Notes under the pieces: generated by a model
What the model saw: the letters and a program-made list of their open reading frames with translations, nothing else
Told to the model about the DNA's origin: nothing
Database searches by the model: none
Program-made: the position numbers and the translations under genes
Shown: positions 1 through 8,513 of the stretch, piece by piece
Layout of the letters: the number at the start of each line of letters is the position of its first letter
How positions within the stretch are numbered: position 1 is the first letter of the stretch
Assembly (NCBI GenBank): GCA_025924315.1
Contig: JAICIO010000011.1
Coordinates: forward strand, 1-64,000
Direction of reading: 5' to 3'
Length of the DNA: 64,000 nucleotides
Source: Phycisphaerae bacterium
Lineage (GTDB): Bacteria > Planctomycetota > Phycisphaerae > Tepidisphaerales > Tepidisphaeraceae

Positions 1-60
1 CGAAGCCTGTGGGAAAGTTGCCTGCTGCGAACCGTGCTCCGCCAAGCCCCCCGAACCAGA

Positions 61-369
61 TTAACCGCCTCCGCCAAACGCAAGCTCATCACGTATCTGG
101 CCGAGGCAGCGTGAGACAAAAGTGCAGAAGTCGAGGTTGACCGCCATTGACCCCGGTTGACCGCCGTTTACCGCTGTTGACCAGCGGAAGGGTTTGGCGA
201 AACGAAGCCACCGCGTTCCGGACATGTCATGGTCCCCGCTCGGGATGGGCGACGCGGTCGACAACTCAATCCGCAACCCCGCCCCAAAGTCCCATCCCGA
301 CCCCGCCCGCGCGCCAAGCGCGATGGACGCGAGAAGGATGGCTAACTCAAGAATCAGGCGGAGCGACAT
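61..369 (-). CDS. Possible small hydrophobic-start protein (doubtful)
   Basis: This 102-residue frame begins with a hydrophobic stretch (LILELAILLASIALG) that could be a signal peptide or membrane anchor. A GAGAG stretch lies upstream of its ATG. The middle of the frame is encoded by the 10-bp tandem repeat at 137-182, which gives the simple sequence AVNGGQPGSMAVN, and the C-terminus is a glycine run. I do not recognise a family. It may be a chance frame over repeated intergenic DNA. Confidence 0.2.
   Translation of the reverse strand: MSLRLILELAILLASIALGARAGSGWDFGAGLRIELSTASPIPSGDHDMSGTRWLRFAKPFRWSTAVNGGQPGSMAVNLDFCTFVSRCLGQIRDELAFGGGG
137..182. repeat. 10-bp tandem repeat, consensus TTGACCGCCA, 4.6 copies
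   Basis: The units read TTGACCGCCA, TTGACCCCGG, TTGACCGCCG, TTTACCGCTG and TTGACC, with no spacing error. The same array recurs at 34305-34350. The period is close to one helical turn of DNA. Confidence 0.85.
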
Positions 370-387
370 GCGGTACTCTCGTCTCTT

Positions 388-465
388 GTAGGGTCCGCTT
401 CAGCGGGCCGGTTACTACTTCCCGTCGAAAAGACGAATAACCGGTCCGCTGAAGCGGACCCTACA
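388..465. repeat. 78-bp imperfect palindrome (REP-like), copy 1
   Basis: The element starts TGTAGGGTCCGCTTCAGCGG and ends with the near-complement, closing on CCCTACA. A second element of exactly 78 bp with the same ends and the same CCGGTTA inner block lies at 54590-54667. It sits just past the 3' end of the leftward lipoprotein gene, so it may also act as an RNA hairpin. Confidence 0.8.
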
Positions 466-490
466 GCACAGATCCGCGCCGCCGGCTCGA

Positions 491-904
491 TCACTGTTTC
501 CCAAGCGTCAGCTCGTAGATCGGTTGGCGGCTGGCGCTCTGGCCTTTGAAGATCACGACCGTTCCGTTCTGCACCTGGGCCAGATGCTCTTCGTCGAGCC
601 TGCAGACGTTCGGCGCGAATTTGTCGACGTCGGATTCGTTGTAGCCGAAGACGTCGATGTGGCCTTTGGCGCGCAGTTCCTGTTGCTGCACGGTCGCGAC
701 GAGGGAGACGTCGTGGCGGATCGTTCCGCTGCTGCCGGGACGACTCAGTTCGACATCCGTTGGCAGGTGATAGGGCTTGTTGTCGATGAACATGACGGTG
801 CCGGGCGGACCTTCAAAGTTGATGCGCGTCGTCGAGCAGCCAACCGTCAAGAGCAGCATCGCCAGAGCGCTTAACCGTCCCAGATTCGTTTGCCAGCGAT
901 TCAT
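491..904 (-). CDS. Small predicted lipoprotein
   Basis: A 137-residue protein with a type II signal peptide and lipobox (LLTVGC, Cys at about residue 23), so it is probably anchored in a membrane facing the periplasm. The mature part contains GPPGTVMFIDNKPYHLP, reminiscent of short beta-rich PEGA-like domains, but I cannot assign a family. The longer open frame extending upstream to 1546 is arginine-rich and overlaps the porin gene, so the internal ATG at 904 is chosen. The gene starts 2 bases after the porin stop and is very likely co-transcribed with it. Confidence 0.75.
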   Translation of the reverse strand: MNRWQTNLGRLSALAMLLLTVGCSTTRINFEGPPGTVMFIDNKPYHLPTDVELSRPGSSGTIRHDVSLVATVQQQELRAKGHIDVFGYNESDVDKFAPNVCRLDEEHLAQVQNGTVVIFKGQSASRQPIYELTLGKQ

Positions 905-906
905 GA

Positions 907-2322
907 TTAAAACCTGTATTGAACGGAGAACGAGAGCCGGCCGTCGTCGCCCGATGCGCCGCCTTTGTCGTTGCGCACGCCATAGAGCAATTCGAGACCG
1001 AGCCACAGCCGCGGAGTTGGGTAGTACGCGATATTCGCGACACCGTAATGGCCGGAGTCGTACGCATCGCCGGGCTGATCGGACGAGGTATCCACCTTCA
1101 GGTAGCTGTAGCCAACCGTTGTCGCCCACTTCGAGGTCCAGAAGTGCTGGTAGGCGACGAACCCGCCCCAGATGCCGAGCGCGTCGAGGTTTCCGCTGGC
1201 GTTCACGAAGCCGTCTTCGCCGATGCCGTTCGTGTCGTTGAAGTAGTTTCCGATTCCCTGTCCGCCGGTGACTTCGAAGAGCAGGTTGTCCTGCTTGCCC
1301 TTGTCGACTTCCTGGAAGAGGTTCACGGCGCCGGTGAAGTTCACGCCCCAACCCAGCTCGCTCGTGCGCGAGCCTGAATCGGGATCGAACGTGAGATCGC
1401 GCAGGATTCCGGCGAGCTGCAGGTGCCCCCAGTCCGGCGACCATCGAACGGCGGTCGTCAGATCCGGCCAGAGCGACGTGTCGGTTCCGGGCGTCGCGAC
1501 TTCCGTTGAAAGATCCGGATTCGGGTCTTCCAGCGCGATCTGCCATTGCAGGTCATGTTCGAAGAACTGCGTGAAACGGACCATCGGCTGGCGCACCAGC
1601 ACCATGCCGTTCGGTCCCTGGTAATCAAAGATGGCGGGATAGACGGATGCGTCCATGAAGGTCGTCCAGGTTTGCCCCGCGAGGAGCTGTGATTTCTCAC
1701 CGATCTGGCCATATGCGTGACGCAGGCGGAAATCCGTTCCGTCGGGGCCAAAGAAGTCGCCTTCGACGTGCGTGATGAGCGAGCCCCAATCGGTTGGGGC
1801 GCTCGTGCGCACGAAGAGGCGCGTCTGCCGCACGCTGAAGTTGGTCTGGCCGGCGGCCTCGCCGTTGGTTGGGATGCTCGAAACGACAAAGCTGTCTTTG
1901 CTGCCGATGCGGTTCGTGTCGGTGATGGCATCAAGCTGCACAAATCCGCCGACCTGCAGCGAGATGTTCGTTCCGGGGAGGACGATCGATCCAGGGAAAT
2001 CACCTTCGGCGACGTACTTGTGCACGTCGAACGTCTCTGGCGTCGTAACCCCGCGCTGCTGCAGTGTGAGCGCCTCGCCCTGATGCGCGGCGTCGTTCAT
2101 CACCGCTTGTTTCGTCTGCGAAACGCGCCCGACTTCCTGGCGAAGGTCGGCGTTCTCCTTCTCCAGCGCGTTCATCCGCTGCTCGATCTGCGTGCGCCAT
2201 GCAGCATCATCGGTGGTGTTGGGCGTGTTCTGAGCGCTCGCAATTGGGCACACAACTGCCAGTACAGCAATTGCAATCGCGGTCGCGCCGTGCGGAGCAC
2301 CCGGTCGGGTTCCTGATCCCAT
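907..2322 (-). CDS. DcaP-like outer-membrane porin
   Basis: A 471-residue outer-membrane channel. After a signal peptide (TAIAIAVLAVVCPIASAQ) comes a coiled-coil segment (QIEQRMNALEKENADLRQEV, about residues 40-60). The rest is a beta-barrel with alternating aromatic strands, ending in the terminal phenylalanine (FSVQYRF) typical of outer-membrane proteins. The arrangement fits the DcaP trimeric porin family, known for uptake of small organic anions. ATG 2322 is chosen because GAGGGA precedes it and the signal peptide follows directly; the frame remains open to 2403. A directional GACCAAAGTCC box lies 67 bases upstream. The substrate is unknown. Confidence 0.85.
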   Translation of the reverse strand: MGSGTRPGAPHGATAIAIAVLAVVCPIASAQNTPNTTDDAAWRTQIEQRMNALEKENADLRQEVGRVSQTKQAVMNDAAHQGEALTLQQRGVTTPETFDVHKYVAEGDFPGSIVLPGTNISLQVGGFVQLDAITDTNRIGSKDSFVVSSIPTNGEAAGQTNFSVRQTRLFVRTSAPTDWGSLITHVEGDFFGPDGTDFRLRHAYGQIGEKSQLLAGQTWTTFMDASVYPAIFDYQGPNGMVLVRQPMVRFTQFFEHDLQWQIALEDPNPDLSTEVATPGTDTSLWPDLTTAVRWSPDWGHLQLAGILRDLTFDPDSGSRTSELGWGVNFTGAVNLFQEVDKGKQDNLLFEVTGGQGIGNYFNDTNGIGEDGFVNASGNLDALGIWGGFVAYQHFWTSKWATTVGYSYLKVDTSSDQPGDAYDSGHYGVANIAYYPTPRLWLGLELLYGVRNDKGGASGDDGRLSFSVQYRF

Positions 2323-2389
2323 GTCTTTTCCCTCACTTAGAAGGCGAGAACTTGAGCTCATCGTTACAGCAAGGGGGTGCCACAACATC

Positions 2390-2401
2390 GGACTTTGGTC
2401 C
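2390..2401 (-). promoter_or_regulatory. DosR-like box before porin gene
   Basis: On the gene strand the site reads GGACCAAAGTCCGATG, an inverted repeat GGAC-N4-GTCC. It lies 67 bases before the porin ATG and has the same orientation as five other copies in the window. That it binds a regulator is inferred from recurrence and placement. Confidence 0.55.
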
Positions 2402-2446
2402 AATCGAGGATGTGTTATGCGTGGTTTGTGTCGGACCTGATTGAGG

Positions 2447-2830
2447 TTAAGCCGTCTCTTTGCTCACCATCGACTTCTTCAGAAGCGCCAGCAGGCTTTC
2501 CGCGTCGAACGGCTTGCGTAGAAACGCGATCGCGCCGGCCGACATCGCGCGCTCTTCCGAGCGCTCCTCGTCAAAGCCGGTGATGATGACGACGGAGAGA
2601 TTCGGGTGATCGCGCGCGACGATCTGCTGCAGATCGAATCCGCTCTTGCCCGGAAGATGCACGTCGATGATCGCGCACCCGCGGGTGTCGGATGGGACCG
2701 TGGCAAGGAAATCCTCGGCATTGGGAAACATCGCAAACGGCAGATGGGCTGACGAAAGCAGGCGCGCGATCGAGCTGCGCACGGCGGCGTCATCGTCCAC
2801 CAGGATCACCATATTTCGGTCTTTTGTCAT
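2447..2830 (-). CDS. Single-domain response regulator (CheY-like)
   Basis: A 127-residue stand-alone receiver domain without an output domain. The acidic pocket is DDD (residues 12-14), the phospho-acceptor Asp56 lies in IIDVHLPG, the conserved Thr is in IITGF and the Lys is in LRKPF. The motif order and spacing are closest to FixJ-type receivers. It overlaps the upstream transporter gene by four bases (ATGA), so the two are translationally coupled, and it ends the glycogen/phosphoketolase gene run. It may act as a phosphate relay or sink for a kinase elsewhere. Confidence 0.9.
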   Translation of the reverse strand: MTKDRNMVILVDDDAAVRSSIARLLSSAHLPFAMFPNAEDFLATVPSDTRGCAIIDVHLPGKSGFDLQQIVARDHPNLSVVIITGFDEERSEERAMSAGAIAFLRKPFDAESLLALLKKSMVSKETA

Positions 2831-3729
2831 GGCGACCTTCTGGTGAGACCGGCAGGCAGCGTTGCGAATTCGGCGCGAAGCTCATGCCGTGTCGTAGATC
2901 TGCCCCAGGCAAATGCGATCCCCGCGGCGCCGAGCGTCTGGACCAGCGCATAGGCCGTTGCGGCGCTGACGGCGGCCGTTCCAGGAAGCATTTCGATCGC
3001 GATCAGCAGCGCTACGCCCGCATTGCGCACACCGGTGACGATGGCGAGCGTCTTTCGATTGATCGGGTCGCTGCCCGCGAGAATCCATCCGGCGGCCATA
3101 CTCGCCACCAGGAGAAGGAGCATCGCGAGATAACCCGTCGCGCGGATGCGCGCGAGCGTTGGGAACTGCACGATCAGCAAAAGTACAACGAGTATGAGAT
3201 TGAGCAGCGTGCTGATCCGTGACGCGGGTCGCTCAGCGCGCGCAGCGAGCGCCGGTTTCCAATGCTTCACGCCCAGTCCAATGCACAGGGGAACAAGTTG
3301 CCCGACCGCCAGCGTCCGCAGAAGCGCGAGGAAGTTCACGTTGACGTTCTGCCCGCTACCGACGATCGGAAGGAGAAACCGTAGCAGCAGCGGCGCGAGC
3401 ACCGCCGACGACGCCGCGAGGAGAAACATCAGGCCGACCGCGGTCACGAGGTTGCCCTTCGCCATCGCCGTAAACGGCGGGGCGTACGGCGCCCCCGGGC
3501 AGACCGCGACGATGAGAAACCCGGCCGACACCAGCGGATCCGCGCCGAAGAGCAACAGCAGCGCGATCGTGAGCATCGGCACCATCGCGTAGTTCGCAAT
3601 CGCCGCGCCGATCAGCAATCGGCCGTTGCGCGCAACCGTGCCAATCTCCGCAATCGTCACGCGCAGACCGATCGTGATCATCATCTCAAAGAGCGTGATG
3701 AACGCGAGGATGTTGATGAGCCTGGCCAC
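2827..3729 (-). CDS. Bile acid:sodium symporter (BASS/SBF) family transporter
   Basis: A 300-residue integral membrane protein with about nine hydrophobic segments. The segments VAVCPGAPYAPPFTAMAKGNL and IVTGVRNAGVAL match the two conserved crossover regions of the SBF/BASS fold, which moves organic anions with sodium. The substrate cannot be read from sequence. The start is a GTG at 3729 without a clear Shine-Dalgarno site, 16 bases after the glgP stop, so it is probably translated from the same message. It overlaps the following receiver gene by ATGA. Confidence 0.8.
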   Translation of the reverse strand: MARLINILAFITLFEMMITIGLRVTIAEIGTVARNGRLLIGAAIANYAMVPMLTIALLLLFGADPLVSAGFLIVAVCPGAPYAPPFTAMAKGNLVTAVGLMFLLAASSAVLAPLLLRFLLPIVGSGQNVNVNFLALLRTLAVGQLVPLCIGLGVKHWKPALAARAERPASRISTLLNLILVVLLLIVQFPTLARIRATGYLAMLLLLVASMAAGWILAGSDPINRKTLAIVTGVRNAGVALLIAIEMLPGTAAVSAATAYALVQTLGAAGIAFAWGRSTTRHELRAEFATLPAGLTRRSP

Positions 3730-3745
3730 GTTGTTGGTCTTTGCG

Positions 3746-6256
3746 TTACACGACAGGGCACGGCCTGGCGTCCCAGATCTCCGCTGCGTACTGGGAAATC
3801 GTGCGGTCGGATGAGAATTTCCCTGAATGAGCGATGTTGAGGATCGCCTTTCGCGCCCAGGCGTGTGGATCGGCGTACAACTTCAGCAACGCCTCGTCCG
3901 CCTTCAGGTACGACTGCAGATCGGCGAGGTGCATGTAGCGATCCCCGCGGGCGAGCAGCGTTTCGTGAATCGGCACGAACGCGCCGCGCTCGTTCTGGCT
4001 GAAGTCATCACCGGCGATCTGATCGAGGGCTTTCCGCACTTCAGGATCGTTGAGGTAATGCCACTGCGGGCTGTACCAGCTTCGGCTGTCCGCAACCTCT
4101 TGCGCGCTGAGCCCGAACAGAAAGAAGTTCTCTTCGCCCGCTTCTTCCGCCATCTCGATCGTCGCGCCGTCGCGCGTGCCGATCGTCAGCGCGCCGTTCA
4201 TCATGAACTTCATGTTGCTCGTGCCGCTCGCTTCGTAGCCGGCGGTCGAGATCTGGTTCGACACGTCGCTCGCGGGAATGAGCCGCTCGGCGACGCTTAC
4301 CGAATAATCCGGCAGAAAGACGACCTTGATGCGCTCGCGCGCAACCGGATCGCCGTCAATCGTGCCCGCGAGGTTGTTGATGAACTTGATGATCACCTTC
4401 GCCAGGTGGTAAGCCGGCGCCGCTTTTCCCGCGAAGAAGAATGTTCGTGGAGGCAGATCGAGCTTTGGGTTGTCGCGCAGGCGGTTGTAAAGCACGAGAA
4501 TGCGCAGCGCGTTGAGCAGCTGCCGTTTGTATTCGTGAATGCGCTTCACCTGCGAATCAAAGATCGAATCGGGATCAACCGTCACGCCGCACGTTGAATT
4601 CAGCCACTGCGAAAAATCCTCCTTGGCCTGTCGCTTGGCGGCGAGAAACAGCTCGCGGAACGTCCGGTCGTCCGCGAGCGGCGCGAGCTGCTTCAATTGC
4701 GAAAGATCCGAAATCCAGCCAGCGCCGATCGCGTCCGTGATTGCAGTTGCGAGCGCTGGATTGCAAAGGAGCAGCCACCGCCGTGGGGTGACGCCGTTGG
4801 TTTTGTTATTGAAGCGATCAGGAAAAATCTCCGCGAAATCTTTCACCGTCACGTTGCGCAGCAGCTCTGAATGAATCACCGCGACGCCGTTGGTGCTGTG
4901 CGAACCGACAATCGCGACGTTCGCCATGCGCACTTTGCGCGTCGCGCCTTCTTCGACCAGGCTGATGCGCTCGATGCGTCCCGCGTCGCCGGGATATGCA
5001 CTGCGGACGTCGCTGATCAGCCGGCGGTTGATCTCATAAATGATCTCGAGATGCCGCGGGAGCATCAGCTCGAACCACGCGAGCGGCCATTTTTCCAGTG
5101 CCTCGGGAAGCAGCGTGTGATTCGTGTAGGCGAGCGTGCGGCGGGTGATGTCTATTGCATCGTCCCAGCCGAGGTTCGCCTCATCAAGCAGGATCCGCAT
5201 GAGCTCCGGCACGGCGAGCGACGGATGCGTGTCGTTCAGCTGGATCGCGGCCTTTTCGGGTAGCGCGTTCCAATCCCCATTGCTGCGACGGAATCGTCGA
5301 ATGAGATCCGCCAGCGAACAGGCCACGAGAAAATACTCCTGCACGAAGCGCAGGCCCTGGCCCATCGTCGTGGAGTCGTCGGGGTAGAGCACGCGCGTGA
5401 GCGACTCGGCCGTGAGCGATTCCGCGAGGGCACCGATGAAATCTCCGCCGCTGAAACGCTGGAAGTCGAACACATTCGGCGCCGCCGCGGCCCAGAGGCG
5501 GAGCGTGTTGATCGTCTTTCCGCCGTAGCCAACGATGGGACGGTCGTACGGAATGCCGATGAGCGTCGAAGGTCGCCCGGGAATCGTGCGCAGCGATCCG
5601 CCCGCCAATTCGAACGAGCAGTTGAGCTTGATTTCGACCTGCTCGTGCACGCGCTGAACTTCCCAGGGGTCCGGGCGCCTGAGCCAATTATCCGGCCGCT
5701 CGCGCTGCCAGCCGTCCTGGATCGTCTGCGTGAAAATCCCATACTCGTAGCGCAGCCCATATCCCATCGCGGGTAACTGCATCGTCGCCATGGAATCGAG
5801 AAAGCATGCCGCGAGGCGCCCGAGCCCGCCGTTGCCCAGGCCCGCGTCCGGCTCCTGTTCGAGCAGCTCGATCCACTCGAGTCCCTTGTTCTTCGCCGCG
5901 TCGCGCGCCAGCGGCTCGACCAGCAGGTTCGTCACGTTGTTCGCCAGGGACCGCCCGATCAGGAACTCCATCGAGAGGTAATAGATCCGCTTCGGATTTT
6001 CGCGGTCGTAGGTGGCTTCCGTGCGAATCCATCGCTGCGAGAGAATGTCGCGAACCGAGCGCGCAAACGCCTCGAACTTCTCCCGCGAGCCGGACTCGGC
6101 AAAGCTGCGGACGTTATCGAACAGCAGATGGCGGTCGTAGAGCGCGTTGTCGGTGCCGGCGAGAGGAACTGGGCCGCAGCCGTATTGCTTGATCAATGCC
6201 GCGACGTCAATCCCTGGAATCGCGCGAGTGGCTGGCGATGCGACAGTGGTTCCCAT
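3746..6256 (-). CDS. glgP: Glycogen/starch phosphorylase
   Basis: An 836-residue GT35 alpha-glucan phosphorylase that releases glucose-1-phosphate from glycogen using inorganic phosphate and PLP. Key features are GNGGLGRLAACFLDS near residue 140, IQLNDTHPSLAVPELMR, KRIHEYKRQLLN, and the PLP site EASGTSNMKFMMNG with the Schiff-base lysine at about residue 683. The length equals the bacterial norm. ATG 6256 has GAGGG nearby. It follows glgX by 58 bases, and a DosR-like box lies in that gap and the glgX stop region, suggesting its own inducible promoter inside the gene run. Confidence 0.97.
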   Translation of the reverse strand: MGTTVASPATRAIPGIDVAALIKQYGCGPVPLAGTDNALYDRHLLFDNVRSFAESGSREKFEAFARSVRDILSQRWIRTEATYDRENPKRIYYLSMEFLIGRSLANNVTNLLVEPLARDAAKNKGLEWIELLEQEPDAGLGNGGLGRLAACFLDSMATMQLPAMGYGLRYEYGIFTQTIQDGWQRERPDNWLRRPDPWEVQRVHEQVEIKLNCSFELAGGSLRTIPGRPSTLIGIPYDRPIVGYGGKTINTLRLWAAAAPNVFDFQRFSGGDFIGALAESLTAESLTRVLYPDDSTTMGQGLRFVQEYFLVACSLADLIRRFRRSNGDWNALPEKAAIQLNDTHPSLAVPELMRILLDEANLGWDDAIDITRRTLAYTNHTLLPEALEKWPLAWFELMLPRHLEIIYEINRRLISDVRSAYPGDAGRIERISLVEEGATRKVRMANVAIVGSHSTNGVAVIHSELLRNVTVKDFAEIFPDRFNNKTNGVTPRRWLLLCNPALATAITDAIGAGWISDLSQLKQLAPLADDRTFRELFLAAKRQAKEDFSQWLNSTCGVTVDPDSIFDSQVKRIHEYKRQLLNALRILVLYNRLRDNPKLDLPPRTFFFAGKAAPAYHLAKVIIKFINNLAGTIDGDPVARERIKVVFLPDYSVSVAERLIPASDVSNQISTAGYEASGTSNMKFMMNGALTIGTRDGATIEMAEEAGEENFFLFGLSAQEVADSRSWYSPQWHYLNDPEVRKALDQIAGDDFSQNERGAFVPIHETLLARGDRYMHLADLQSYLKADEALLKLYADPHAWARKAILNIAHSGKFSSDRTISQYAAEIWDARPCPVV

Positions 6257-6308
6257 GGCGGACCCTCGGCAAAGCGCTCACCTTAGACACCAGCACCGGC
6301 CGCGACAT

Positions 6309-6321
6309 GGGACTTTAGTCC
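6309..6321 (-). promoter_or_regulatory. DosR-like box before glgP
   Basis: The gene strand reads TTCGGACTAAAGTCCCATG, the best match in the window to the mycobacterial DosR consensus (TTSGGGACTWWAGTCCCSAA). It overlaps the last codons of glgX and ends 52 bases before the glgP ATG. Confidence 0.6.
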
Positions 6322-8513
6322 GAAGCGCGATTGCCGGATTTCCTCAGACGTTCGATATTTCCAAACAAGACGACAACCGATCGCGGCTGGACGAGGTACG
6401 TGTCAGCCGAGACCGGCACGCGTTCACGCCAGCTGACGATGTCGTTCGGGGAATCGAGGCCGGTGTCGATCCAGCGGCCCCATGGGTTTTTTGGAGCGGT
6501 GCACGACGGCGGAAGCTCGAACTCCAGTGCCTGCGGCGAGGCATTGAAGATGAGGTGGACGCACAACTTGTCCTTCTGAAGCTCGGTGGTCAACGCGAAG
6601 CATTGCGAGCAGTCGCTCCAATCCGGCTGGTCGAGCTTCGTGCCATGCCACGCCTTGGTGGCGGCGTCGATCATCTCGCCGAGCGTCGTGCGCTTCTGTT
6701 CATGCTCGATGCTGCGAAGCATGCGGCGCTCGGCGAGCAGCCGCATGAAGCGCACCAGATCCGCGTGCTTCTCAACCAGGGTCCAGTCGAACCAGTTGAA
6801 TTCGCTGTCGTGGCAATAGGCATTGTTATTGCCGAGTTGCGTGCGGCGGGCTTCATCGCCCATGAGAATCATCGGCACGCCGAGCGACAGCATTGTTACG
6901 GTGAGAAGATTCTTGCATTGTCGATTCCGCAGCTTTTCGACCTGCGGATCATCGGAAGGGCCTTCCACTCCGCAGTTCCAGCTGAAATTGTCGTTCGAAC
7001 CATCGCGGTTCTGATCGTTGTTCGCTTCGTTGTGCTTGTCGTTGTAGCTGACGAGATCGTTGAGCGTGAAGCCGTCGTGACAGGCGACGAAATTCACGCT
7101 TTGTTCCGGCTCGCGGTGTTCCTGGCGGTACATTTCGGGGCTGCCGACAAAGCGATCCGCGAAGCGCCGGTGCGACCCGGGCACCCCGCGGAAGAAATTG
7201 CGGGCGTCGTCACGAAAGCGGCCGTTCCATTCCTTCCACGTATCGCCGACGAATGAACCGACCTGATACAGCCCCGACGCATCCCACGCTTCGGCGATCA
7301 GTTTCGTGCCGGCCATCACCGGATCGGATTCGATGTCCCAAACGATCGGCGGATTAGGCAGCACGTTGCCGTCAATGTCGCGGGAGAGGATCGATGCGAG
7401 ATCGAAGCGGAACCCGTCGACGTGCATTTCCTCGACCCAATAGCGCAAGCTGTCGAGAATCATTCGCCGAACGACCGGATGATTCGCGTTGAGCGTATTT
7501 CCGCAGCCGCTGAAGTCGGCGTAACGCGATTGATCGTTTTCGAGAATGTAATACGCGCGGTTCGCGAAGCCCTTGAAGCAGAAGGTGGGCCCGTTCGCGC
7601 CGCCCTCAGACGTGTGGTTGTAGACGACGTCGAGAATGACCTCGAGCCCCGCGCGATGCAGCGCCTTGACCATGTCGCGAAACTCGTCGATCGGCCCGAG
7701 CGGATCAGTGCGCGAGCTGTACGCCGCGTGCGGCGCGAAGAACGACACCGGTTGATAGCCCCAGTAATTCACGACACCCGGCGGACAGTCCTGCGCGTCG
7801 TACGCAAAGATCGGCAGCAATTCGATCGCGGTGATGCCGAGCTGCTTGAGGTACGGGATCTTCTCGATCAGCCCCGCGAAGGTGCCGCGCTTGGCTTCGG
7901 CGACGCTGGAGCTCGGATGGCGCGTGAATCCGCGGACGTGCATCTCGTAGATGATCGTGCGCGCCGATGAGGTGCACGGCCGCTCGTCGCCTTCCCAGTC
8001 ATAGGCTCCTGAATCGACGAGAACGCTTTTCATCGCGACGGCGGTGTTGTCGCCCTCGCGCGCGCCGGCCCAGCGATCGTAGTTCTTCGTCACGACAACA
8101 CCGCGGCCGTAGGGGTCCAGCAGCAGCTTGGTTGGATCGAAGCGCAGTCCGTTGGCAGGATCGAAGGGACCCGTGACGCGATAGCCATAGATCTGGCCGG
8201 GCTGAAGATTCGGCACGAACGTGTGCCAGTAGTGATACGTTCGATTGGCGACGGGATCGATCGAGATCACGCGCGAAGGCTTGGCGTCTGCGACGTCGTC
8301 GAAGAGCAGCAAATCGACCGCGGTGGCGTTTCGCGTAAAGACGCTGAAGTTTGCGCCGCCGTCGATCGGGGTTGCGCCGATCGGAAAAGCGCGCCCGTGC
8401 GGAGAGGCATGCGGCGCCTTCGAACGCGCGACCGGGCGATCCGGTAACGGCCCACTCCGATCGCGAATCTCGCGGGTCACCGGACGCTCGGATCGCTTGA
8501 TTGGCTTGATCAT
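6315..8513 (-). CDS. glgX: Glycogen debranching enzyme (isoamylase type, GH13)
   Basis: A 732-residue GlgX/isoamylase-type enzyme that cleaves alpha-1,6 branches left after phosphorylase action. An N-terminal CBM48 region (GATPIDGGANFSVFTRNATAVDLLLFDD) precedes the GH13 barrel. The catalytic nucleophile Asp lies in VDGFRFDLAS (about 370), the acid Glu in LIAEAWD (about 408) and the third Asp in FVACHDGFTL (about 478). It overlaps the SulP stop by ATGA and has AGGAGG upstream of its ATG. The first 40 residues are basic and not part of the usual enzyme. Confidence 0.96.
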   Translation of the reverse strand: MIKPIKRSERPVTREIRDRSGPLPDRPVARSKAPHASPHGRAFPIGATPIDGGANFSVFTRNATAVDLLLFDDVADAKPSRVISIDPVANRTYHYWHTFVPNLQPGQIYGYRVTGPFDPANGLRFDPTKLLLDPYGRGVVVTKNYDRWAGAREGDNTAVAMKSVLVDSGAYDWEGDERPCTSSARTIIYEMHVRGFTRHPSSSVAEAKRGTFAGLIEKIPYLKQLGITAIELLPIFAYDAQDCPPGVVNYWGYQPVSFFAPHAAYSSRTDPLGPIDEFRDMVKALHRAGLEVILDVVYNHTSEGGANGPTFCFKGFANRAYYILENDQSRYADFSGCGNTLNANHPVVRRMILDSLRYWVEEMHVDGFRFDLASILSRDIDGNVLPNPPIVWDIESDPVMAGTKLIAEAWDASGLYQVGSFVGDTWKEWNGRFRDDARNFFRGVPGSHRRFADRFVGSPEMYRQEHREPEQSVNFVACHDGFTLNDLVSYNDKHNEANNDQNRDGSNDNFSWNCGVEGPSDDPQVEKLRNRQCKNLLTVTMLSLGVPMILMGDEARRTQLGNNNAYCHDSEFNWFDWTLVEKHADLVRFMRLLAERRMLRSIEHEQKRTTLGEMIDAATKAWHGTKLDQPDWSDCSQCFALTTELQKDKLCVHLIFNASPQALEFELPPSCTAPKNPWGRWIDTGLDSPNDIVSWRERVPVSADTYLVQPRSVVVLFGNIERLRKSGNRASD

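Larger units (their letters stand above)
1..490. other. Mostly non-coding, repeat-bearing left edge
   Basis: No convincing gene lies here. The stretch holds a 10-bp tandem repeat (137-182), a copy of an AAACGAAGCCACCGCG-type repeat (199-217) whose relatives sit at 34366-34678, and a 78-bp palindrome (388-465). One small minus-strand reading frame (61-369) is listed separately with low confidence. Confidence 0.5.

Noticed and set aside
281-295. A seventh possible DosR-like box (CCCCAAAGTCCCATC)
   Set aside because: The left arm is lost (CCCC for GACC), so there is no inverted repeat, and no plus-strand gene follows it.
2368-2382. Sigma-54-like promoter TGGCAC-CCCC-TTGCT on the minus strand before the porin gene
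   Set aside because: The GG and GC doublets are 9 bases apart rather than the required 10, and the sequence contains a C-run, so the match is probably accidental.
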